A stretch of 45,667 nt of DNA from Oceaniglobus ichthyenteri (lineage in GTDB: Bacteria; Pseudomonadota; Alphaproteobacteria; Rhodobacterales; Rhodobacteraceae), in the NCBI RefSeq assembly GCF_003057885.1, contig NZ_QAGK01000018.1:1-45667 (forward strand), given 5' to 3'. This document shows positions 24,479-34,010 of the stretch, in pieces; position 1 is the stretch's first letter; the number at the start of each line of letters is the position of its first letter. The notes beneath the pieces were generated by a model. It made no database searches. It was not told where the DNA came from and saw only the letters and a program-made list of their open reading frames with translations. The translations under genes and the position numbers were made by a program.

Positions 24479-26319
24479 CAGATCGTCTCAAAGAAAGCTG
24501 CATCAGGGTTTTCGAGCGTCGGCACGACGAGCGAGCGATCAAGGTGGCGATTTCCCCGTTCACATGAAGTCTCCGAGACGAACGAGCAGGCATGACACGC
24601 GGCACCGTGCAGAGATTGATCCTTGCTGGGGTCATGCTCCGAACACAACGGATCCGACGCACAAACATGTGCTCGTTCAAGTGCCTGGCGCAGTAGTCGA
24701 CCAAGGTTTTCAGGTTTTCCTAACTCCACAAGGCCTCCGAGGGTGCCATCAGAGTCGGCGGCAGCCGTGTAAATGAGAAATCCGGCTTGGTCGTTTCCAT
24801 CTTCAACATCTGCGTAAATTCGTTCGCGAATACTCGCGGCATTATATCCGCACTCAAGGGCAAGCTCGCGGATCAACATGTGCGCGAGTGTATGAAGCAT
24901 CACATACCGGATGCCGGGATAGCCTTCTTCGGGATCAAGGTTTCGCTTGTGCCGCCATCCGCGGTGCCCTTGACGAAGTCGCTCATCTGCCGCCTTGACA
25001 GCCGCTTTGTCTGCCCACGTCTGCAGTATCGCGGAGTCAAAGCGAATGAATATTCCTTCACCATGCACCTGGGTTGCTGGCACCCAACTGGGCGCACTTC
25101 GACCAAGGGGTGCCCGTGGCGCGGCCTCGTCGCCGGCACCTTCCTCCGGTGATTCCACTCTCGTAAACCCCAATAGTGCGTTCACCTCACGAAGGCGCTC
25201 TAAGAGCAGCACCCCAGAGATGGCTGAGCTGAAACCTTTGGGAACCCCGACTTTCTTGCTCATAAAGTGGGGGTAATCAGTAGGAGGTTTGGCAGCGGTA
25301 AGAGCGTCCCATTCGGGACCCTTTAGATCGCTTTGGTCGACCGTGGAGCCGCCCGTGCGATGGTTTTCTACCGCCGCCCAGATCTGCTCGTTGGTAAACT
25401 GTTCAATCCCCGGAAGCTGTGCAGTCTTCTTCAAGGTCTTAACCACAAAGCCAACCTCGGCTTCCGAGCTAATGTCTTCAAAGAAGGTCCAGCCATCGGC
25501 GATGATCTGTGATAGCGGATCGCCGGATTGAGGGATCGCCAAGGCCGACAGGGTGACTGGAAACCAACTATTAGTCGCTCCCAACAGGATTGCTCGCGGA
25601 GCTTCTTGGCAATCGTCTTCGAAACGGTCGACGTGCGGGTGACGTCCGCGACAAGCAGGTAAGTTGTCACGCCCTGCCTGGCCGAATGCTTGCGCCATAT
25701 TTTTCGACGCACCACAGCCGTCACATTTCACCCAAAGGTTTTCAGTCTGCAACGAGGCCCCACTTTCAAAGAACCTTAGAGTTGCCCGACAGGAACTAGG
25801 ACCGCCATGCACGAACCAGTCCCAAGCGAAATCATCCAAATGACCTGCGCGGCAGGCCATTAGGAAACGAGCCGGAACGGCATCCGCGTCGCGCGCTCTC
25901 TGATCGTTTTTTGAACCTCTGCAACCCTCGTGTACGAAGCGCGTCAGCTCTGGCCGGTATCTATTTTCCCGCAGCCTGAACAAGCCTGCGTCGTACGGGG
26001 ATAGCAATCCGCATTTCACGCAGCGCAGCCACCTAGGAAAAGGCTTGACCGGGACGCCGATGAGTGCGGCGGCCGAGAACGGGTCCACGACATCGCCATC
26101 TCCAACTGGTGGCATTCGTAGTGCTTCGACCTGTGGTCCAAGAACGTTTCTTACATTTGCCAGGAGGCGCGCTTCTTGGATGGGCTGACATCTGTCTTTT
26201 TCCCAGCGATCAATACCCATTGTGACGACCGATAAGTTTGGCAAGTCGATTAGTGCGCCAGGACCATAGGTCCAGAGAAGCTGGCTGGGGCGGATTTCTC
26301 CAACGGGTGTCCTGCTCAT
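24478..26319 (-). CDS. drmB: DISARM protein DrmB (DUF1998)
   Basis: 613 residues with ATG 26319, which overlaps the drmA stop as ATGA; a start 13 codons upstream at 26358 is open but less likely. Conserved DrmB opening RPSQLLWTYGPGALIDLPNLSVV. Cysteine pairs in RCVKCGLLSPYD and VKCDGCGASK suggest zinc binding. The C-terminal DUF1998 domain includes HTLAHMLIRELALECGYNAASIRERIY and a final Cys-rich part (CHACSFVSETSCERGN). DrmB acts with the DrmA helicase in recognising and blocking incoming phage DNA in DISARM. Length is as expected. Confidence 0.93.
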   Translation of the reverse strand: MSRTPVGEIRPSQLLWTYGPGALIDLPNLSVVTMGIDRWEKDRCQPIQEARLLANVRNVLGPQVEALRMPPVGDGDVVDPFSAAALIGVPVKPFPRWLRCVKCGLLSPYDAGLFRLRENRYRPELTRFVHEGCRGSKNDQRARDADAVPARFLMACRAGHLDDFAWDWFVHGGPSSCRATLRFFESGASLQTENLWVKCDGCGASKNMAQAFGQAGRDNLPACRGRHPHVDRFEDDCQEAPRAILLGATNSWFPVTLSALAIPQSGDPLSQIIADGWTFFEDISSEAEVGFVVKTLKKTAQLPGIEQFTNEQIWAAVENHRTGGSTVDQSDLKGPEWDALTAAKPPTDYPHFMSKKVGVPKGFSSAISGVLLLERLREVNALLGFTRVESPEEGAGDEAAPRAPLGRSAPSWVPATQVHGEGIFIRFDSAILQTWADKAAVKAADERLRQGHRGWRHKRNLDPEEGYPGIRYVMLHTLAHMLIRELALECGYNAASIRERIYADVEDGNDQAGFLIYTAAADSDGTLGGLVELGKPENLGRLLRQALERAHVCASDPLCSEHDPSKDQSLHGAACHACSFVSETSCERGNRHLDRSLVVPTLENPDAAFFETI

Positions 26320-29300
26320 TCTGAATCCTCCTCGTCCGTCGTAATTCGCGGTCGCCAAGTTGGATCACTGTTCGAACGATCGTCCTCCATGATGAGCCTT
26401 ACACCGGGTTCAACTTCACGCATGGACATCGGGACGGTCCAATCGGTCCATGGCTTTATCCCTGGCTTTGCAAGGAGCGGGTAGGATGTTGGACCGGCAC
26501 CATGTTTTTGGTAGACTAGTGTTCTACCTCCGACGCCTGCCTCATTGGCCCAATCGTCGGCTCGGCTTTTCATTTCGTCTTCGGTCAACCCCTTCTTCGC
26601 AGAGTCTTCGGTCACTTCCCACGTTCGTGCGCTGATTGCACCGATCGTTTCCAGCATCTCATTGCGACTAGGGCTGGTCATCGCGCCGGCACCGTCATTT
26701 GCAGAAAATGGATCGTAAGTATGGCGCATGATTGAAAGCATTGCGCCGGTGAGTCCTCTGTCCAACGCGCGCGGCGAGAATGGTGTAACAGACTGGGCCT
26801 CAACATGCTGATAGAACGTCGCGTGGTAGTTCTCGTAGGTTTCGTAGTGCGAAAGGTCGCGAGGACGCGCCCAGGTCAGAACGGTGGCAACGAGGCCCGG
26901 TGACGCTCGGCCTACACGGCTGGTTGCCTGGATGTATTCCGCCGTCCCTTTGGGTTGACCGTTGACTACCATTACCCCGAGACGGTTCACGTCGACGCCA
27001 ACGGAAAGCATGTTTGTAGCCAAAACCGCGTCGATTGGCTTCGCGTCGCCAGGTGTTCTATCGGTCAGCCATTTGCCCTGAACCGGATCAAAGGTGCCCT
27101 CAAATGGAACTTCCAATTGATCAAGGTATCTAGGGATGTCTTGACTGGAGACCCGCGATGTCAACTCGCTGATTTCCTCGACGCGCCGCTGGGAAAGTCC
27201 CGGGCGATCCACCAAGCTCATGTTGACTCGGAAGGAACGTGTCTGAACATCGTCCTCTGCCAATCGCTTCATTCCACCAAGCTCACGCAGCGAATTGAAA
27301 TAGCCAACCAACGTCATATAGGGGTCGGCCACCGGTCCGAACCGATCGAACAGTGCCTGTGCTGCGGTCAGGAAGGCCGTATAGGTCCTTATAAGTACCG
27401 CTGGCCGCGAACTGCCTGGTGCGCAGAGCCCTATGTAGCGCCGCCCTGGCTTCTCATGGATTGGCCTCTGAACCGAGAAGAAATTGTCTTCGACATCAAG
27501 CCCAGATGGCGGAAAAACTGAAGTCCTGCGCATAAACACGTTGCGTACTTGATCATCAGCGCGCCGCACCGTCGCAGTGGATGCGACAATCTTTGGGCGC
27601 ACCGTGTTCTCCCCAAGCTTCCAACTGCTTAGTTCATCCACTGCCGTTTCATAAAGGCCTACCATCGTGCCGAGCGGACCGCTGATCAGGTGAAACTCAT
27701 CTTGGATGATAAGATCCGGTGGGCGTATGGCTCGGATCGGCTTCACTTTGGCGGCGGGATACGCTCCAGCAGCTCGGTGTCCGGTGCCACAATCGTGGCT
27801 TGGCCACAGCAAGCCATGGCGCGTACATTCTTGTTCAACTCTACCGAAAAGAGCGCGAACTTCTGGCCGCCATGCCATCATGGCGAATTTGTCCACTGTA
27901 GCGATCATCATCGTAGGTGGCCGATGATAAATTTCCTCGTCGACCACCTTCACAGGCAAGCCCGGATGGGGCTGACCGCTTGATTTCGCTTTTGAAAAGT
28001 CGCAACTGCCCAGCTTGTCACCACAATGGATCAGCGTTCTACCACCAATCTTGTCCACCTCGATGTCGCGGCCACCAGAAATTTCAGAGCCGCACCAAGG
28101 GCAACTCGTCAACTGTGCAGGTGATGCAATGCCAGACTTGTTGCGGTCGTTGTTGCGAATTGCACCGATCGCCTGGTGGGACGCGTCGGTAGTCCCAGGG
28201 GTGACACGGTTGCCAACCCACAAGCCAAGCGTGAACGGTTCCTTGCCCCAAATCGTATCGTCTGAGCGTCGGATAACCTCCATCGCACATAGAAGCGTGG
28301 TTGCCCTCTGGAACTGCTGCAGCGTCAGGAGCCTCAACGTATAGCGCATAATCACGGCCAGGCCTCGCGAAGCGTCGAGACCTCCCAAGTCATTCTTCAA
28401 ACGGCGCATCGCCATCGCGAAGGCTGCTACACCCAGATAAGCTTCGGTCTTGCCACCACCAGTCGGAAACCAAAGGAGGTCGGCAAAAGCCTCGACCGGC
28501 TTGGTCCTATCTCCATGTGCTGGATCTGCCAGGGACGGGATCGACAGCAGCAGGAATGCGAGCTGAAAGGGTCGCCATGATCTGTTCTTGGGGACGTCCA
28601 GTGAAGCAACGTCGACCGCCTCGTTCCGTCTGCGCTTGAGGGCATAGATGCTTCTTACGCGCTGCATGGCCATGGATCGGTTTGCAAAACGGAACGCGTT
28701 CAACGCATTCGCGTCCGTGAACAGGGTCTCCATTCCCTCCCGCAGACGGACCTGTATGTCTTCACAACGAGCGATAACGTCCTTGCCGGGATCATCGAAA
28801 CCCACGATTTCGCTACCCAGTCTCGCTTTCTGTTCATTGATCCACACGGCATAGTCGTCGATTAGGCAACCGAGGGCGTCGCGCAACGCATCCGGTTCCA
28901 TCTCTGCCAGCCTCGACATGTCGAGCCAGCCTTCGTCGATCATGCGCCGCATGGCTGGGCGGTCACGCCGGTCGAGACCCGGTGTCTCGGTAACTGCGAC
29001 TTCGTAGCTCGGGATGATCTGTGTGGCCACTCGTACGGCCGTCTTTGGATCATTTTGCGTTACATCGACGTGAACCGACACCCCATGTCCCACCGCGAAC
29101 TCCAGTCGGTTGCGATAAATGAGAGCAAGCCGATCGCGTTCCTCATCGTCAACTACGACCTCGTTGGATGGACGACGCCTAAATACCGATTTGTCAGCCG
29201 TATCTTCAATAGCTTCTACAGCAATTTCAGGCTGAAACAGCCAGGCGCGGTCTTTGTTGTCGCTCGGCTCAATTTGGCCGTTCACGAGGAAGACCGTTAC

Positions 29301-30305
29301 GAGGCGTTCGCCCTTCTGGTTTGTTCGAACCGTACCTTGCAGTCTTACGTCTGGCTGGTCGGGATCAGGAACCGATGGCTTGATCTGCCCATCCACCAAA
29401 GGCAGCCTAACAGGTCCGCCACATGGGAAACGCTGCCATACCCTGACCTTGACCTCCTCTTCGCGACCCGTTTGACGATTGCGTCGAGTTTTGACGATGT
29501 CATGTTCATCATTGGGAACGCGATCATAGCGCCCCCATCGAGCATCTACATTCAGTGTTTCCACGCCGGGTGCGACGCAAAATGTCAGACCCATGCTGGA
29601 AGGCACGAGCGACTGATTGTTGGTCGTGTCGATTTCGTCCAGCGTATCGTCTTCTGGAACGACACGCCCGGTCGCGCTGGCGAATTCAGCGCCGGGTTCG
29701 TGCAGAGATGCCGTGCGTTCGTCCTCAAGGTCTCCAGCCTCATCCGCAGCAGAGGCAGGTTCTACTTGCGCAGTCTGATCCTCGTCTGGTCGTCGCGGGG
29801 CAAGTTTTCCAACCAGATAGCGATCGCGGACGCTCATGTCCTTGATCAGTTCGTGAGGGCCCTCGGCTGGACCGAGCAGATCGTCGCGGACCGACAGTTC
29901 GAGGAGATCGCGAACATAGGTTACATCATTGCTCAAGGGCACCGCATCGGGGTTCGCAACGCCGAGCAGTGGAAGCGCGCGCAGAAAATCGTCCCAAGGC
30001 AGACGCATCACTGGTGCGGTGGGTACAGTCAGACCGGGTTTAGAAAGCGGTACCCCCGGATCAATGATCTGGAACTGATCGAAATAGATCGTTCTGCCCT
30101 TGATGTCCGAGCGGATGCGAAGGATCCGACCGACTGCCGTTATGTGGTCATTATCATCCAGGACGAGCGACCAGTCGCTCGGCGCAATGGCGCTTTGATT
30201 GGTCGGTCCGGCCTCAACTCGGAATGTGAAAGGGGAAGAAGTGGCTGCACCAGTAACGATCCATGAGCCCACATCTTCCTTGGTTGCGGCAACTAATTCA
30301 GTCAT
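26316..30305 (-). CDS. drmA: DISARM helicase DrmA
   Basis: 1329 residues. Superfamily 2 helicase core in the C-terminal half: Walker A WFPTGGGKTEAYLG (about 610-623), DEFH box in IIQDEFHLISG (about 865-873), and helicase C motifs TNMLSVGVDVNRLG and YIQATSRVGRASPG (about 1120-1140). The N-terminal ~570 residues are the large DISARM-specific extension. DrmA forms with DrmB the core complex that loads on phage DNA ends. The gene starts 6 bp after drmMI and overlaps drmB by 4 bp. A 403-codon antisense frame (29055-30266) lies inside it and is a shadow. Confidence 0.94.
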   Translation of the reverse strand: MTELVAATKEDVGSWIVTGAATSSPFTFRVEAGPTNQSAIAPSDWSLVLDDNDHITAVGRILRIRSDIKGRTIYFDQFQIIDPGVPLSKPGLTVPTAPVMRLPWDDFLRALPLLGVANPDAVPLSNDVTYVRDLLELSVRDDLLGPAEGPHELIKDMSVRDRYLVGKLAPRRPDEDQTAQVEPASAADEAGDLEDERTASLHEPGAEFASATGRVVPEDDTLDEIDTTNNQSLVPSSMGLTFCVAPGVETLNVDARWGRYDRVPNDEHDIVKTRRNRQTGREEEVKVRVWQRFPCGGPVRLPLVDGQIKPSVPDPDQPDVRLQGTVRTNQKGERLVTVFLVNGQIEPSDNKDRAWLFQPEIAVEAIEDTADKSVFRRRPSNEVVVDDEERDRLALIYRNRLEFAVGHGVSVHVDVTQNDPKTAVRVATQIIPSYEVAVTETPGLDRRDRPAMRRMIDEGWLDMSRLAEMEPDALRDALGCLIDDYAVWINEQKARLGSEIVGFDDPGKDVIARCEDIQVRLREGMETLFTDANALNAFRFANRSMAMQRVRSIYALKRRRNEAVDVASLDVPKNRSWRPFQLAFLLLSIPSLADPAHGDRTKPVEAFADLLWFPTGGGKTEAYLGVAAFAMAMRRLKNDLGGLDASRGLAVIMRYTLRLLTLQQFQRATTLLCAMEVIRRSDDTIWGKEPFTLGLWVGNRVTPGTTDASHQAIGAIRNNDRNKSGIASPAQLTSCPWCGSEISGGRDIEVDKIGGRTLIHCGDKLGSCDFSKAKSSGQPHPGLPVKVVDEEIYHRPPTMMIATVDKFAMMAWRPEVRALFGRVEQECTRHGLLWPSHDCGTGHRAAGAYPAAKVKPIRAIRPPDLIIQDEFHLISGPLGTMVGLYETAVDELSSWKLGENTVRPKIVASTATVRRADDQVRNVFMRRTSVFPPSGLDVEDNFFSVQRPIHEKPGRRYIGLCAPGSSRPAVLIRTYTAFLTAAQALFDRFGPVADPYMTLVGYFNSLRELGGMKRLAEDDVQTRSFRVNMSLVDRPGLSQRRVEEISELTSRVSSQDIPRYLDQLEVPFEGTFDPVQGKWLTDRTPGDAKPIDAVLATNMLSVGVDVNRLGVMVVNGQPKGTAEYIQATSRVGRASPGLVATVLTWARPRDLSHYETYENYHATFYQHVEAQSVTPFSPRALDRGLTGAMLSIMRHTYDPFSANDGAGAMTSPSRNEMLETIGAISARTWEVTEDSAKKGLTEDEMKSRADDWANEAGVGGRTLVYQKHGAGPTSYPLLAKPGIKPWTDWTVPMSMREVEPGVRLIMEDDRSNSDPTWRPRITTDEEDSE

Positions 30306-30311
30306 TCGGGG

Positions 30312-33300
30312 CTATCCTTCATGTTCCTCGTTATCCGATGTCGCATCATCTTGGTTGCTTTCTTCCCCAAAATGCTTCGCGAAAGCCATTTCGACGGCCT
30401 TACAATCAACTGAATAAGCTTTGCAGACCAATACCTCCAAATCCAGAAGCGAGATATCATCAGGCATCTGCAAATCCAGTTTGGCTGGTATTGGAAATGC
30501 AGAAATCTGCGGCGGCCCAAAGCGCAGATAGCCACCCGATAACGCCAGGCCGCTGTAAAGGCCGAAATAAATCAAGGCGCCTAGTTTTGAATTAAGAATC
30601 GCAGTCAAGCTTCGCAGGCTAGCGCCGTTTTTTGGATCAAGAATAATCACAGTCGATTTTCCGGAAAGATACTCGCCTCGGAAATCAAGGAACGCCACTG
30701 GTCGCTTTGCCATACCAGAGATGATTATCTTCGGCTTCAAAGCTTGTTCTTGTCTCTTTTTTGGAATTTGTTTTAGATTTGCAATGGGCTTCTTGTAACG
30801 TGTTTTCAAATATTGGACAGGCGCCATTCCCCAGGTTGATCGGAACGGTCTTATATTTCCACTAACTATGAACTTGCAGAAATTTGGTGGAATCTCACGA
30901 TCGCCTATTTCTTCAATTGCTGGTATTATTTCATAAGCCTCCGACACCGTTGCAGCGCCGGAAACGGACGCACATTTGCACAGCTGAGTTGTTTCGGTCA
31001 GCGCATTCTCGACGATTTCTGAAAAGTCTGAGAGTATGAATCCCCAAAGAAATGACGGAGCATTGGCAAACGCGGCTTGACCCACAGCCTTCCGAGGACT
31101 TTTCTGCACTGTTTCCACGAATGCATCTACGCCGGTCCGGGCCATCCTCAAGACAAGAACAATTGGGTATACGCTTGCTGAGAATACGCGAATAGACGAG
31201 TAATCAGAAATGGACTGAATTTCAGATTTCGTTACAAAAATTCTACGGAGAGATTCCGCGTACTCTGCGCTTAGAATCTTGTTCGGTACTATAAATCCTA
31301 CGAGTCCGGAAGTTGCACATATGTGGAGGGCGCGCTCAAAAAACAACACATAAAGATCGTAACTCCCAGTTGCAGATGCAAAATTAGTCGAAAAGAATTT
31401 CTTGATATTTGCGCTATTTTCAGCTTCTGAAAGAACAACAGCATTAACATAAGGTGGGTTACCTATCACCGCATCAAAGCCCTGAGTATCGCGTTCGAAT
31501 ACTTCCGGGAACTCAATTGGCCAGTGAAAGAAATCTTCTTCTTTTATGGCCACTCCAGGTGCATTTCTGTTGATGAAGATCTCATCAGCCTTAACTGCCA
31601 ATTTTGTCAGTTCAGCCCTGAGCGATCTTGCATTTTTAGAAAATCTTATAGAGGTTTTTACTAGTTCATCGGCAATTAGCTTGGGGAGTTTCAGTGCTGA
31701 GCGAGATTCTGCGTCGAGCGCGGCTATTGCATCTACGTCCCCGATGTCCCGTATGGGTATTGCCCTAAGGCGCATACGAAGCGAAACCGCCTCGTCCACT
31801 GCTGATTGGATGTTGCGCCCGAACAGTCGAAGCTGGCTCGAACCCTTAGGTGCCATATCGAGTTCGATGAGCTGCCGGATATCATGGACCCCGAGAAGGC
31901 TGTCACCACTGCGGAGGTTATGGTCGAGGAAACCAAAGGGCCGTCCCTTCGACATGGTGGTCAGCCAGAGCGAGAGCTTAGCCAGCTCGACGGCGAGTGG
32001 GTTTTTATCCACGCCATAGAGACACCGCTCGGCCACTAGTCTTCTAGCAACAATTGAGCGCTCCTCTATATCCGGCGAAAGCGGTTCGAAGCCTTCGCAA
32101 CTAGCATCACCGATGATCCGGCCCTCGCTGTCGACCCTCATACCTTTCGCCTCGGTGACCGACCAAGCCTCAACCAGTCGGTCTGAGAGCCACCGGCACG
32201 CCTGAACCAGGAATGCACCCGACCCCATCGCAGGATCGCAGATCTTGAGGTCCAGCAGGTCCTCGGTACTTCGTAGCTCCCATTCCTTGGGTGTTTTGCC
32301 TTCGGCCGGACCGAGATAGGCCACCGGCGTCAGCGTTTCTTCGACAATCTTTTCTGTTAGGCTCTTCGGCGTGTAATGCGTTCCGCTCTCGTGTCGATCG
32401 GAACCAAGCACGACTACGAACGCTCCCTTCTGATGGACGAGGGGGTAACCCCACGGGTCAGTTCGCAATAGGTCAGCTAAGGGCAGTATTCTGTCGCGCA
32501 GGGCTACATCTCCGCGGCAGACGGTCAGAAGGCGAGCGGCCAACCGATCATCGACTTGCCGTTCGAGCGCATTGCGAATTGCGGACTCCGAACGTTCGCT
32601 CCGTTCTTTGAGAAGTTCCACGACCCTCGTGGTACCGTCGAGCCGCGCGGATTCCATCTCTCCAAGCGTGATCCGAGGGCTCTTTGCCTTCGAACCACCG
32701 TCGAGCTCCAGTGTTACGTCGTCGACCCGCTTGACGGTGCGTTCGAGCAGGCCTTCGTAGACGTGCCCAATCTGTTCCACATCCAGCGCACGGTAGGACA
32801 GCGCACGACCCTGGAAGGTTTGAATGGCCTCCAGCAGAAGCAGAACCGTCCGGTCGTCGATCGGAAGCGGTTCTGCCGGATCGGTCCGCCAGAAGGTACC
32901 TTTCTTACGGCCTTCGAGGAACGGATAACGGTCTGGATCGAAAAGCGAACCTCCGAGCGCTGGTAGCCGGAGGGTGGGGTGTTCGATCCCGCCAAATACG
33001 CCCCGGAACAATCCGAGCAGGCGTGACCACGCAGAGCGGCGGCGCTCAAGGATTTCCTCGGAGACCGACCGCAGCTGCATGCGTAGGCTGGAAATGGCGT
33101 AGAAGGAGTCATAGCGAGGATCGCCGAGTAATAGCAGTCCACGTTCTTCAGCGGCCAATAGGAAGACCAACCGCATCATGACAGTCAGGCTGGCCTCATA
33201 GAGCTCTCGCGGGTCGACATCTCGGAGAAGCTCTTGGTTGCGGTCTTGATTTGCACGGTCCAGCGACTGCACAAGAACCTCGACCGCCCGCCGCACCTGC

Positions 33301-34010
33301 TCGCCTAGAGCTTCGGTGACGTCGTCCTGATGCTTCAGAGACCGTTCGAAAAGTGCGGTCAGTCTGCCATCGTCGGGTCCGAAGAAACGACGTACACCTA
33401 GTAAACTGACGAAGGCGCGCAACGTCTCAGGTTCTTGCCCCCAAAGCCGCGCATACCAGCTTGCAAATCCTGCGACAGCGCCAACCGGTGCATGAACTAG
33501 CATCCAGCGCTCCCCATTGGTTACCAAGCCGATAGGGCACCCGGTCGCCCGGAGCAGTGAGACCATCCGGTCTGCCGGCGTAATGGCCAAGCCGTCAAAG
33601 CGATGGGTTGCTTCGAGGTTGGTATCTGGTGCGTAGACGTGAACGAGGAGCAAGGGTTCATCGTCATTCGTCGGATTGACGACTGCCATATCTGGCGTAA
33701 TCGTTGTCCCATGTTCCGGCATCATCATGGTCAAGCTCGCAGGGAGGGTATCACCACTGCGTAGAACGGCGTCGTCTATCTCGAGAGAGGTTGAAAGAAC
33801 TTCTTTCACCCAAGCGGCGTGGAGCTCTGTCAAATCGACATCCTGGATGTCTACCGCTTCCCGCCATTCTTCGTATGTCCTGCGAAGGCGCTGTGGGTGG
33901 CCAGAACTTAGAGCTTCAAGCCCTTGGGGGAATACGTCTTTTAGAACGGGAACAGCCAAGAAGGGCCCCGATACTTCGACGAGGTTGAGCCACTCGTGAT
34001 CGTTACTCAT
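30312..34010 (-). CDS. drmMI: DISARM class 1 adenine DNA methyltransferase DrmMI
   Basis: 1232 residues. SAM-binding motif DPAMGSGAFLVQACRW near residue 592 and catalytic NPPY (VIGNPPYVNAVV) near 847, the order of gamma-type N6-adenine methyltransferases as in type IIG/ISP enzymes. The C-terminal ~250 residues are the target recognition part. Near the N-terminus, ITPDMAVV (residues 104-111) and LLLVHVYA (120-127) resemble the PD...ExK nuclease pattern, but His and Tyr replace the acidic and lysine residues, so cleavage is unlikely. It would mark host DNA as self for DISARM. ATG 34010 overlaps drmD by 4 bp. The 3' half is noticeably AT-richer than the neighbours. Confidence 0.92.
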   Translation of the reverse strand: MSNDHEWLNLVEVSGPFLAVPVLKDVFPQGLEALSSGHPQRLRRTYEEWREAVDIQDVDLTELHAAWVKEVLSTSLEIDDAVLRSGDTLPASLTMMMPEHGTTITPDMAVVNPTNDDEPLLLVHVYAPDTNLEATHRFDGLAITPADRMVSLLRATGCPIGLVTNGERWMLVHAPVGAVAGFASWYARLWGQEPETLRAFVSLLGVRRFFGPDDGRLTALFERSLKHQDDVTEALGEQVRRAVEVLVQSLDRANQDRNQELLRDVDPRELYEASLTVMMRLVFLLAAEERGLLLLGDPRYDSFYAISSLRMQLRSVSEEILERRRSAWSRLLGLFRGVFGGIEHPTLRLPALGGSLFDPDRYPFLEGRKKGTFWRTDPAEPLPIDDRTVLLLLEAIQTFQGRALSYRALDVEQIGHVYEGLLERTVKRVDDVTLELDGGSKAKSPRITLGEMESARLDGTTRVVELLKERSERSESAIRNALERQVDDRLAARLLTVCRGDVALRDRILPLADLLRTDPWGYPLVHQKGAFVVVLGSDRHESGTHYTPKSLTEKIVEETLTPVAYLGPAEGKTPKEWELRSTEDLLDLKICDPAMGSGAFLVQACRWLSDRLVEAWSVTEAKGMRVDSEGRIIGDASCEGFEPLSPDIEERSIVARRLVAERCLYGVDKNPLAVELAKLSLWLTTMSKGRPFGFLDHNLRSGDSLLGVHDIRQLIELDMAPKGSSQLRLFGRNIQSAVDEAVSLRMRLRAIPIRDIGDVDAIAALDAESRSALKLPKLIADELVKTSIRFSKNARSLRAELTKLAVKADEIFINRNAPGVAIKEEDFFHWPIEFPEVFERDTQGFDAVIGNPPYVNAVVLSEAENSANIKKFFSTNFASATGSYDLYVLFFERALHICATSGLVGFIVPNKILSAEYAESLRRIFVTKSEIQSISDYSSIRVFSASVYPIVLVLRMARTGVDAFVETVQKSPRKAVGQAAFANAPSFLWGFILSDFSEIVENALTETTQLCKCASVSGAATVSEAYEIIPAIEEIGDREIPPNFCKFIVSGNIRPFRSTWGMAPVQYLKTRYKKPIANLKQIPKKRQEQALKPKIIISGMAKRPVAFLDFRGEYLSGKSTVIILDPKNGASLRSLTAILNSKLGALIYFGLYSGLALSGGYLRFGPPQISAFPIPAKLDLQMPDDISLLDLEVLVCKAYSVDCKAVEMAFAKHFGEESNQDDATSDNEEHEG

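Noticed and set aside
29055-30266. 403-codon plus-strand frame inside drmA
   Set aside because: Antisense shadow of a gene with clear DrmA motifs; no recognisable product and no ribosome binding site.
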